Positions 1-5,641 of a stretch of 6,452 nt of DNA are shown here, piece after piece. The DNA is from Actinomycetota bacterium. GTDB taxonomy: Bacteria > Actinomycetota > Acidimicrobiia > Spongiisociales > UBA5794. The notes beneath the pieces were generated by a model that searched no databases, was not told the DNA's origin, and saw nothing but the letters and a program-made list of their open reading frames with translations. The number at the start of each line of letters is the position of its first letter. Positions within the stretch are counted from its first letter, which is position 1. Location: the NCBI GenBank assembly GCA_003648875.1, contig QMQC01000112.1:1-6452 (forward strand), given 5' to 3'. Position numbers and translations under genes: made by a program.

Positions 1-704
1 GGAGGATGCGCTTTCACACCCAGACTGCCGGTTCGACGCTCACGGCGCAGCAGCCGCTCAACAATGTCGTGCGCACTGCGTACCAGGGGCTTGCAGCCGT
101 GCTCGGCGGGACCCAGTCGCTGCACACGAACAGCTTTGACGAGGCTCTTGGTCTTCCGACCAACGAGTCGGCGATGCTTGCGCTCCGGACACAACAGATC
201 CTCGGATTTGAAACGGGCGTTCCGGGAGTCGTAGATCCGCTCGCAGGGAGTTACTACGTCGAGTCGCTCACCGATCGCATTGAGGCTGATGCGATGGACC
301 TGATAGCGCGCATCGATGAGTTCGGGGGTGCGCCGATGGCGATCGAAGAAGGTTTCCAACAGCGCGAGATCGAGGAGGCCGCGTACAGCCATGCCAGGTC
401 ACTCGATGCAGGCGAGACCGCTCTCATCGGCGTAAACCGGTTTGTCGAGACAGTCGAAGTCGATCCGGACCTCCTGAGCATCGATCAAGGACTCGAGCCG
501 TCTCAGCGGCGGGCACTCGAAGACCGCAGGGAGCGCCGCGACGATGCGTCTGTTGCAGCCGCCCTTGCAGATCTGTCCGACGCCGCACAGGGATCAGACA
601 ACGTGTTGTACCCCATGAAGACGGCGCTTGAGCAAGGTGCAACCGTCGGTGACATCACTCGAACCCTGGTTCCCGTCTTCGGCCGCTACCGCCCCAGCCA
701 CTGA
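1..704 (+). CDS. Acyl-CoA mutase large subunit (methylmalonyl-CoA mutase type), C-terminal part, 5' end cut by window
   Basis: This is the C-terminal portion (about 233 residues seen) of the catalytic TIM-barrel subunit of a coenzyme B12-dependent acyl-CoA mutase. The reaction is most likely (R)-methylmalonyl-CoA to succinyl-CoA in the cytoplasm. Counting from the Met codon at 6, visible family signatures are RFHTQTAGSTLTAQQP (residues 2-17), GGTQSLHTNSFDEALGLPT (34-52, almost identical to human and bacterial mutases), DPLAGSYYVE (77-86) and IGVNRF (141-146). The frame is open to the left edge and homology starts before the ATG at 6, so that ATG is internal; roughly 300 N-terminal residues lie outside. 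The protein ends with VFGRYRPSH and has no cobalamin-binding DxHxxG domain, so it belongs to the split type whose small B12-binding subunit is a separate gene, not present here. The residues that separate methylmalonyl- from isobutyryl-CoA mutases lie upstream; the methylmalonyl call rests on the neighbouring propionyl-CoA carboxylase. It converges on pccA with a 27-base gap and no clear terminator. Confidence 0.93.
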   Translation, partial: RMRFHTQTAGSTLTAQQPLNNVVRTAYQGLAAVLGGTQSLHTNSFDEALGLPTNESAMLALRTQQILGFETGVPGVVDPLAGSYYVESLTDRIEADAMDLIARIDEFGGAPMAIEEGFQQREIEEAAYSHARSLDAGETALIGVNRFVETVEVDPDLLSIDQGLEPSQRRALEDRRERRDDASVAAALADLSDAAQGSDNVLYPMKTALEQGATVGDITRTLVPVFGRYRPSH

Positions 705-731
705 TGTCTGGCATCCGATTTCTGGCTTTTG

Positions 732-2486
732 TTATCTGATGACCATCAACGGTGATCCTGCTGAAACGGTGTCTCCGACCTGAACCTTGAGCTCGATGAT
801 CTCTCCGGAGATCTCGGCTTTGATCTCGTTCTCCATCTTCATGGCCTCGAGAACACAGACAGGTTCGCCGGCATCGACCGACTCGCCAGCTTTCTTGTGG
901 ATCTTGACGATCGTCCCCTGCATCGGCGCGGAAACGACCCCTTCGCCTGCTGAGGATCCGGCCTGTTTGGAGAGCTTCGGTGCCTTGCGTCGCGGTGCGA
1001 TGCGCTTTCCGGAACCGGGTGCCGTCATCACCTTTGCCCAATACCTGACGGTGAAACGGCGCCCGCCGACCTCGACGGTGAGGTTACGTTCGGCGAGTTC
1101 CTCCTCCTCAGGGAGGGTTGGCGCCGTTGACCGATCGACGTGTGAGAAGTCCATCTCGTCCTCGACGAGACGAGTTGAGACCCGTCCTTCCAAGAATTCT
1201 TCGTTCTCGAGGATCAGGAGGTGCGCAGGGATTGTTGTGTCGACGCCAACGATCTCGTATTCGACGAGCGCTCTCTTGGCTCGTTGGATGACCTCGTCGC
1301 GATCACGACCGGTGACGATGAGCTTTGCGATCATGTTGTCGTAGTACTGGCTGATCTCTGATCCCTGGACAACTCCGGAGTCGACTCTTATCCCGGGACC
1401 GCCCGGTTCCTTGTAGCGAACGAGGGTGCCGGGGTTCGGGATGAAGCCCTGGGAAGGGTCCTCCGCGTTGATCCTGAATTCGATCGCGTGGCCGATCGGT
1501 TCGGGTGTTGTTGTAGTCGACAGCTCTTCGCCGTTTGCGATGCGGATCTGTTCGGTCACAAGATCGACTCCGAAGACTTCCTCCGTCACCGTGTGCTCGA
1601 CCTGGATGCGCGTGTTCATCTCTAGGAAGTAGAACTCCCCGTTCGAATACAGGAACTCAACGGTCCCTGCCGACTGGTAACCGGCGGCGTGGCCGAGGGC
1701 GAGGGCGAGTTCACCCACATGTGCTCGTTCATCGGGGGTGAGGCCGGGAGCGGGGCATTCCTCCACGAGCTTCTGGTGCCTTCGCTGGAGTGAGCAGTCG
1801 CGTTCACCGAGGAACACGCCGTTGCCGTGCATGTCGAACATCACCTGCGTCTCGATGTGTCTTGCGCTCTCGAGGTACTTCTCGACGTAGACGGAGGGGT
1901 TTCCGAACCAGGCTTCTGCCTCTCTGCCTGCCGACTCGAATGCCTCGGCGAGGCCAACACCGTCACGAGCAACCTTCAAACCGCGACCCCCGCCACCTGC
2001 TGACGCCTTGATGGCAACGGGGAACCCGTGCTCTTCTGCAAAAGCCACCACTTGGTCAACAGAAGTGAGTTGCTCGTTGATGCCTGGCACCCCGCGTACA
2101 CCCGCTGACTCGGCCGCGAGACGTGACTCGATCTTGTCACCCATCATCCTGATGGCGCTGGGCGGCGGTCCGATCCAGATATGTCCAGCGTCCATGACAG
2201 CCTGTGCGAACTCCGCGTTCTCGGCCAGGAACCCGTATCCGGGGTGGATCGCAGTTGTCTCGGCTTCGTGAGCGACCTCGAGAATGCGTTCGATGTTGAG
2301 GTATGAGTCTGCCGCGGGCGCGGTGCCAACGTTCCAAGCTTCGTCAGCCATGGCGGTATGGACGGCGTCACGATCAAGTTCCGAATAGATCGCAATGGTC
2401 CGTATCCCGAGGTCTCGAGCAGCACGGATGACACGAACGGCGATCTCGCCTCGGTTAGCGATGAGGATGGATTCCACGGTGTGCAT
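732..2486 (-). CDS. pccA: Acetyl/propionyl-CoA carboxylase alpha subunit (biotin carboxylase fused to biotin carrier domain)
   Basis: This 584-residue protein carboxylates its own biotin with ATP and bicarbonate and hands the carboxyl group to PccB. Domains in order: biotin carboxylase N-domain (about 5-115, starting ILIANRGEIAVRVIRAA), ATP-grasp domain (about 116-325) with KASAGGGGRG (160-169) and the active-site stretch FLEMNTRIQVEH (287-298), biotin carboxylase C-domain (about 330-445, EFRINAEDP at 336-344), a charged low-complexity linker (about 455-512), and a C-terminal biotinyl domain (about 515-584) with SAPMQGT and EAMKMEN; Lys550 is the biotin site. The linker is too short for the BT domain of long PccA proteins, so this is the short actinobacterial AccA/PccA form. 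It follows pccB on the same strand after 153 bases, suggesting co-transcription. The ATG at 2486 has no Shine-Dalgarno sequence; a GTG at 2475-2477 (residue 4) has AGGA eight bases upstream and gives MESILIANRG, an equally good N-terminus. A dual acetyl/propionyl carboxylase is possible. Confidence 0.95.
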   Translation of the reverse strand: MHTVESILIANRGEIAVRVIRAARDLGIRTIAIYSELDRDAVHTAMADEAWNVGTAPAADSYLNIERILEVAHEAETTAIHPGYGFLAENAEFAQAVMDAGHIWIGPPPSAIRMMGDKIESRLAAESAGVRGVPGINEQLTSVDQVVAFAEEHGFPVAIKASAGGGGRGLKVARDGVGLAEAFESAGREAEAWFGNPSVYVEKYLESARHIETQVMFDMHGNGVFLGERDCSLQRRHQKLVEECPAPGLTPDERAHVGELALALGHAAGYQSAGTVEFLYSNGEFYFLEMNTRIQVEHTVTEEVFGVDLVTEQIRIANGEELSTTTTPEPIGHAIEFRINAEDPSQGFIPNPGTLVRYKEPGGPGIRVDSGVVQGSEISQYYDNMIAKLIVTGRDRDEVIQRAKRALVEYEIVGVDTTIPAHLLILENEEFLEGRVSTRLVEDEMDFSHVDRSTAPTLPEEEELAERNLTVEVGGRRFTVRYWAKVMTAPGSGKRIAPRRKAPKLSKQAGSSAGEGVVSAPMQGTIVKIHKKAGESVDAGEPVCVLEAMKMENEIKAEISGEIIELKVQVGDTVSAGSPLMVIR

Positions 2487-2506
2487 CCTAGGAGGGGTTA
2501 TTGCAT

Positions 2507-2530
2507 GAGGCCGAAACGGGTTTCGGCCTC
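2507..2530 (-). terminator. Perfect 10-bp stem-loop between pccB and pccA (attenuator, processing site or weak terminator)
   Basis: The arms GAGGCCGAAA (2507-2516) and TTTCGGCCTC (2521-2530) are exact reverse complements around a CGGG loop. Read on the minus strand it lies 20 bases before the pccA ATG and about 110 bases after the pccB stop. No U-run follows; the next bases are ATGCAATAACCCC. A canonical intrinsic terminator is therefore not shown. It could trim or stabilise the pccB 3' end, partly separate pccB and pccA expression, or act in the pccA leader. The structure is plain in the sequence; its role is inferred. Confidence 0.5.
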
Positions 2531-2603
2531 GGGAATACGACCTTTCGGCCGTTGACTTCGTTACGGTCCCGTGCGACGGATCCCCGTGTTCCGCGGGCTG
2601 GAT

Positions 2604-2619
2604 TCCACAACTATGTGGA
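2604..2619. repeat. Small inverted repeat TCCACA-ACTA-TGTGGA just downstream of pccB
   Basis: Six-base arms (2604-2609 and 2614-2619) with a 4-base loop form a perfect short hairpin 20 bases after the pccB stop. There is no T-run on either side, so it is weak as a terminator. It overlaps one copy of a 10-base direct repeat, TGGATTCCAC, at 2599-2608; the other copy, 2468-2477, is inside the start of pccA. It may be chance or part of a transcript-end structure. Confidence 0.3.
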
Positions 2620-2639
2620 CTTGAACCCTGGGTACGCGA

Positions 2640-4190
2640 CTAAAGGGGGATGTTGCCGTGCTTCTTTGTCGGCAGGGTCTCGCGCTTGTCGCGCAGCATG
2701 TTGAGCGCTCGGATGAGGCGTGGACGGGTCTCTCGTGGTTCGATCACATCGTCGACGAGGCCGTTCTCCGCGGCGATGTACGGGTTGTTGAACTTTTCTT
2801 CGTAGTCCGCAACGAGTTTGGCTCTTGCGACCTCGGCATCGTCCGCCGCGGCGAGTTCCCTCCGGTGGATCACGTTGACTGCACCCTGGGCACCCATAAC
2901 GGCGATCTCCGCGGTCGGCCATGCAAACACGACGTCTGCACGAACAGCTCGTGAGTTCATGACGAGGAAAGCACCTCCATACGCCTTGCGCATGATCACG
3001 GTGATCCGTGGAACCGTCGCCTCGGAGAACGCATAGAGCAGCTTCGCCCCGTGGCGAATGATGCCGTCGTGCTCCTGGTCGACGCCGGGCAGGAATCCGG
3101 GAACGTCGACGAACGTGACGAGAGAGACATTGAACGCATCGCAGAATCGAACGAATCGGGCAGCCTTCGTCGAAGCCTCGATGTCAAGCGTGCCTGCGAG
3201 GACCGCGGGCTGGTTCGCCACGATCCCAACGCTGTAGCCGTCGAGGCGAGCGAAGCCGACCACGATGTTGCCGGCCCAGTGTGCGTGCACTTCGTAGAAC
3301 TCGCCGTCGTCGACGACGTTCTCGATGACCTCGATGACGTCATATGGCTGGTTCGGCGAGTCGGGAATGACGGTTGTGAGCGCCTCATCCATGCGGTCAG
3401 AGGCATCCATAGGGGTGAAGAACGGTGGTACCTCCATGTTGTTCTGCGGTAGGAACGAAAGGAGGTACCTGATCTCTTCCAGCGCCTCGCGATCATCCTC
3501 TGCAACGAAGTGTGTGACACCAGACTTCGATGAGTGGGCGTGCGCGCCACCGAGATCCTCCATCGAGACCTCTTCACCTGTTACCGCCTTGATGACATCA
3601 GGGCCGGTGATGAACAGGTGGGATGTGCCTTCGACCTGGTAGATGAAATCGGTGAGCACAGGCGAGTACACGGCTCCGCCGGCACATGGCCCCATGATCA
3701 CGGAGATCTGCGGAATCACCCCGGAGGCCTGGACATTGCGCTCGAAGATCCGACCGTACCCATGGAGGGCCACAACTCCTTCCTGGATCCGCGCACCGCC
3801 GGAGTCCTTCAGGCCGATGATCGGGGTTCCTGTGTCCATGGCGAGGTCCATGACCTTGCAGATCTTGTCCGCCACAGCCTCTCCGAGGGATCCACCGAAT
3901 CGGGTGAAGTCCTCGGCAAAGATGAATATGTTGCGTCCGTCGACAGTTCCCCATCCCGTCACGACAGCGTCACCGAATGGTCGCTTGTCCTCTACGCCGA
4001 ATCCGGTCGCCCGATGCTGGACGAAGGGGTCCATCTCCTGGAAGGATCCCTTGTCGAGGAGCAGTTCGATGCGCTCCCTCGCGGTGAGTTTGCCCGCGTC
4101 ATGCTGACGTTCGATGGCGCGCTTGTTGTCAGGCGCCAAAGAGCGTTCGCGAAGTTCGCGTAGCTTCTCAATGCTTTCTTCTGTACTCAC
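2640..4190 (-). CDS. pccB: Acyl-CoA (propionyl-CoA) carboxylase beta subunit, carboxyltransferase
   Basis: This 516-residue carboxyltransferase moves the carboxyl group from carboxybiotin on PccA to propionyl-CoA, giving (S)-methylmalonyl-CoA; the family forms hexamers in the cytoplasm. It has the two crotonase-like halves of the family. The N-terminal half has GKLTARERIELLLD (33-46), DSGGARIQEG (129-138) and the oxyanion-hole region GPCAGGAVYSP (167-177). The C-terminal half has VDVPGFLPGVDQEHDGIIRHGAKLL (361-385), RKAYGGAF (401-408) and AWPTAEIAVMGAQGAVN (423-439), ending in the typical KKHGNIPL. The GTG at 4188-4190 is chosen as start because GGGAGG lies four bases upstream and the protein then begins MSTEESIEKL; an upstream in-frame start at 4238 would add 16 unconserved residues and run into birA. 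The position equivalent to Asp422 of Streptomyces coelicolor PccB appears to be Leu409, which may widen substrate range to acetyl-CoA. It is divergent from birA, as accD5 is in mycobacteria, and is followed by pccA. Confidence 0.95.
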   Translation of the reverse strand: MSTEESIEKLRELRERSLAPDNKRAIERQHDAGKLTARERIELLLDKGSFQEMDPFVQHRATGFGVEDKRPFGDAVVTGWGTVDGRNIFIFAEDFTRFGGSLGEAVADKICKVMDLAMDTGTPIIGLKDSGGARIQEGVVALHGYGRIFERNVQASGVIPQISVIMGPCAGGAVYSPVLTDFIYQVEGTSHLFITGPDVIKAVTGEEVSMEDLGGAHAHSSKSGVTHFVAEDDREALEEIRYLLSFLPQNNMEVPPFFTPMDASDRMDEALTTVIPDSPNQPYDVIEVIENVVDDGEFYEVHAHWAGNIVVGFARLDGYSVGIVANQPAVLAGTLDIEASTKAARFVRFCDAFNVSLVTFVDVPGFLPGVDQEHDGIIRHGAKLLYAFSEATVPRITVIMRKAYGGAFLVMNSRAVRADVVFAWPTAEIAVMGAQGAVNVIHRRELAAADDAEVARAKLVADYEEKFNNPYIAAENGLVDDVIEPRETRPRLIRALNMLRDKRETLPTKKHGNIPL

Positions 4191-4194
4191 CGGT

Positions 4195-4200
4195 CCTCCC
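4195..4200 (-). promoter_or_regulatory. Strong ribosome binding site that fixes the pccB start
   Basis: Read on the minus strand, GGGAGG is followed by ACCG and then the GTG at 4188-4190. This is the best Shine-Dalgarno match in the window and it favours the GTG start over the longer in-frame extension. Confidence 0.75.
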
Positions 4201-4210
4201 GGTAGGCTCG

Positions 4211-4228
4211 CCAGTGATTGAGCACTGG
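4211..4228. promoter_or_regulatory. 18-base inverted repeat CCAGTG-N6-CACTGG in the divergent pccB/birA start region
   Basis: Two perfect 6-base arms (4211-4216, 4223-4228) flank ATTGAG. The element begins 20 bases upstream of the pccB start and its left arm contains the proposed birA GTG start (4214-4216). As DNA it is a candidate operator controlling one or both genes. As birA RNA it could fold and hide the start codon. It does not match the classical BirA box of E. coli or the BioR site as I know them. Function is inferred from symmetry and place only. Confidence 0.35.
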
Positions 4229-4939
4229 TTCGACCCACAAGACTGTGATATGGCTACACAATACGACATCGTGCACATCGATTGCGCGGAGAGCACACAA
4301 GACGAGGCGCGTTTGCGTCTTGATGCAACCGGAACTTCGGTCCTCGTCGTTGCCGACGAACAGACTGCCGGCCGTGGCAGACAGGGACGGGATTGGGCCC
4401 AACCGGATCGGGGCATGTTCGCGTCATACGCATTCGTATCAGGCTGGGATCTGTCCGATCGGACACTGATCCCGCTTGTCGCGGCCGTCGCGATACGTGA
4501 AGCCGTGCAGGAACTGCTCGACATCGAGCTGGGTCTTCGCTGGCCGAACGATCTCATGATCGAGGGAGGCAAGATCGGAGGGTTACTGGTCGAAGCCAGT
4601 GGCGACACGGTCATCGTTGGATGTGGGATCAACCTCTTGTGGAAGAACCCGATTGAGGGAGCGGCTGCATTGTTGACTGAGGATCCGGGTGCAAGTGTTG
4701 CGGTGAGACTTGCAGAAACCTGGGTGGACGTCCTGATCGGTCATCTTGGGAGAGGGAGTGGAGGATGGCCTCGTGCCGAGTACGAATCTGCGTCAGTGAC
4801 ACTCGACCATTACGTCATATGGGGCGATGGGCTTGGTCGTGCCGTTGGAATTGCGAACGACGGTGCACTCGTTGTTGAGCGCGACGGGGAGCAAATCGAG
4901 TTGCGAGCCGGTGAGGTGCACACCCGTGTCCGGCGTTAG
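4214..4939 (+). CDS. birA: Biotin-[acetyl-CoA-carboxylase] ligase, short form without DNA-binding domain
   Basis: The 241-residue enzyme activates biotin with ATP to biotinyl-5'-AMP and joins it to the carrier lysine of biotin enzymes, here presumably Lys550 of the neighbouring PccA. The catalytic LplA/BirA domain (about 15-190) shows the AESTQDEA segment (25-32), VVADEQTAGRGRQGRDW (45-61, the biotinyl-AMP binding loop), LRWPNDLM (108-115), the KIGGLLVE motif with catalytic-type Lys120, and GCGIN (136-140). A small C-terminal SH3-like domain follows (about 198-240, with GRAVGIANDGALVVE). There is no N-terminal helix-turn-helix, so it is a monofunctional class I ligase and cannot act as a BirA-type repressor. 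The start is uncertain: GTG at 4214 has GGTAGG seven bases upstream, whereas ATG at 4250 would give MATQYDIVHID, also a natural N-terminus but with no ribosome site. It heads a tight plus-strand cluster and diverges from pccB. Confidence 0.93.
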   Translation: MIEHWFDPQDCDMATQYDIVHIDCAESTQDEARLRLDATGTSVLVVADEQTAGRGRQGRDWAQPDRGMFASYAFVSGWDLSDRTLIPLVAAVAIREAVQELLDIELGLRWPNDLMIEGGKIGGLLVEASGDTVIVGCGINLLWKNPIEGAAALLTEDPGASVAVRLAETWVDVLIGHLGRGSGGWPRAEYESASVTLDHYVIWGDGLGRAVGIANDGALVVERDGEQIELRAGEVHTRVRR

Positions 4940-4968
4940 TCTCACATCAAGACCGGGGAGAGGGACGC

Positions 4969-5640
4969 GTGGCCGTACAGACAGGTGAAGGCACCATCGA
5001 GATCATCTACGGGTCGACCAGCATCCCTGCGGGTCCCCGGACCCTCAGCGGGTACCTGGCGCGACCGGATGGTCAGGGAGAGTGGCCGACCGTTCTCGTT
5101 TTCGGACCACAACCGCTGCCGCTGTCATCGGTCAAGAACATCTGTCGAATCCTTGCTCGTCATGGCATCGCCGCGCTCGCGCCCGACATGACCGAGAACC
5201 ACGAATCGAACGCTCTCATGGCGGTGCGCGTCGCACGATTCATCACCGACCCCTCGGGCGAATGGTCCAATGCGCAGTTTGGATTCGGTGTGCTGGCCTT
5301 CGGCCCAGGGGTGGTCGATGCTTCAAGCCTTGCGATCGGGGACGGAAGGGTCACAGGTATCGCCTCGGTTTCGGCAACGCTTGATGGCCACATCGTCGAC
5401 GAACTCTCTGTAGCTCAGATTCCTGCCCTGTGGATCGGGTCTCGCGGCGATGGCTCTGTCGACGTCGATTCTTCCCTTGAGGCCAAGGAGGCGTTGCCCC
5501 AGACCTCATTCGTGATCCACGCCGTCGCGGGTGAAGGCTTCTGGGACGATGGGGCTGAAGGCTTCGACGAGGACACGGCCACCGATACCGTGGATCGTCT
5601 CATCGCATTCTTCGCTGCCGAGCTTCCACCGAGGGTGTGA
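4969..5640 (+). CDS. Dienelactone-hydrolase-like alpha/beta hydrolase, probably lacking its catalytic nucleophile and histidine
   Basis: This 223-residue cytoplasmic protein has the layout of the dienelactone hydrolase family: LSGYLARPDGQGEWPTVLVFG (26-46, first core strands), a helix and GIAALAPDM (66-74), a strand with FGFGVLAFGPG (104-114) where the nucleophile elbow should be, ALWIGSRGDGSVD (153-165, acid region, Asp161), AVAGEGF (185-191) at the histidine site, and a C-terminal helix VDRLIAFFAAEL. The usual GxCxGG or GxSxG elbow is replaced by VLAFG with Ala110 at the nucleophile position, and the usual AGHGF reads AGEGF, putting Glu189 in place of His. The only Cys is residue 59, far from the elbow. 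The frame is intact, with no sign of decay. It may be a non-enzymatic relative; the substrate or partner is unknown. The GTG start at 4969 follows GGGGAGAGGGA closely. It lies 29 bases after birA and one base before the epimerase, suggesting an operon. Confidence 0.72.
   Translation: MAVQTGEGTIEIIYGSTSIPAGPRTLSGYLARPDGQGEWPTVLVFGPQPLPLSSVKNICRILARHGIAALAPDMTENHESNALMAVRVARFITDPSGEWSNAQFGFGVLAFGPGVVDASSLAIGDGRVTGIASVSATLDGHIVDELSVAQIPALWIGSRGDGSVDVDSSLEAKEALPQTSFVIHAVAGEGFWDDGAEGFDEDTATDTVDRLIAFFAAELPPRV
5631..5635 (+). promoter_or_regulatory. Ribosome binding site of the epimerase gene, inside the end of the hydrolase gene
   Basis: GAGGG lies six bases before the ATG at 5642, within the last codons of the preceding gene. 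With only one base between the hydrolase TGA and this ATG (TGATATG), translational coupling is likely. It supports the chosen epimerase start. Confidence 0.6.
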
Positions 5641-5641
5641 T

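Noticed and set aside
1..8. GGAGG followed at once by ATG at 6, looking like a gene start for the mutase
   Set aside because: The frame is open to the window edge and the conserved RFHTQTAGS motif follows immediately, so this is the middle of a longer mutase; the GGAGG is also too close to the ATG.
705..731. Bidirectional terminator in the convergent gap between the mutase and pccA genes
   Set aside because: Only 4-bp stems (for example GATG/CATC) can be drawn, without a proper GC-rich stem leading into the short T-run CTTTTG.
787..1344. 185-residue plus-strand open frame opposite pccA, along with several shorter antisense frames
   Set aside because: Serine/arginine-rich composition and complete overlap with the biotin carrier and linker regions of pccA mark them as shadow frames.
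2552..2580. TTGACT on the plus strand as a -35 promoter box
   Set aside because: No -10-like sequence lies 16-19 bases downstream, and it points away from any plus-strand gene start, into the antisense of pccB.
2595..2640. tRNA-like T-loop GGTTCAAGTCC on the minus strand after pccB
   Set aside because: The five bases on each side do not pair as a T-stem, and no acceptor, D or anticodon arms fit around it; the 5' side would run into pccB.
3534..4163. 209-residue plus-strand open frame opposite pccB
   Set aside because: It lies wholly antisense to a strongly conserved carboxyltransferase and its translation shows no family motif; it is a mirror of the pccB codon pattern.
4190..4238. Longer pccB starting at 4238 (16 extra residues)
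   Set aside because: The extension is not family-like, overlaps birA, and the GTG at 4190 has a far better ribosome site.
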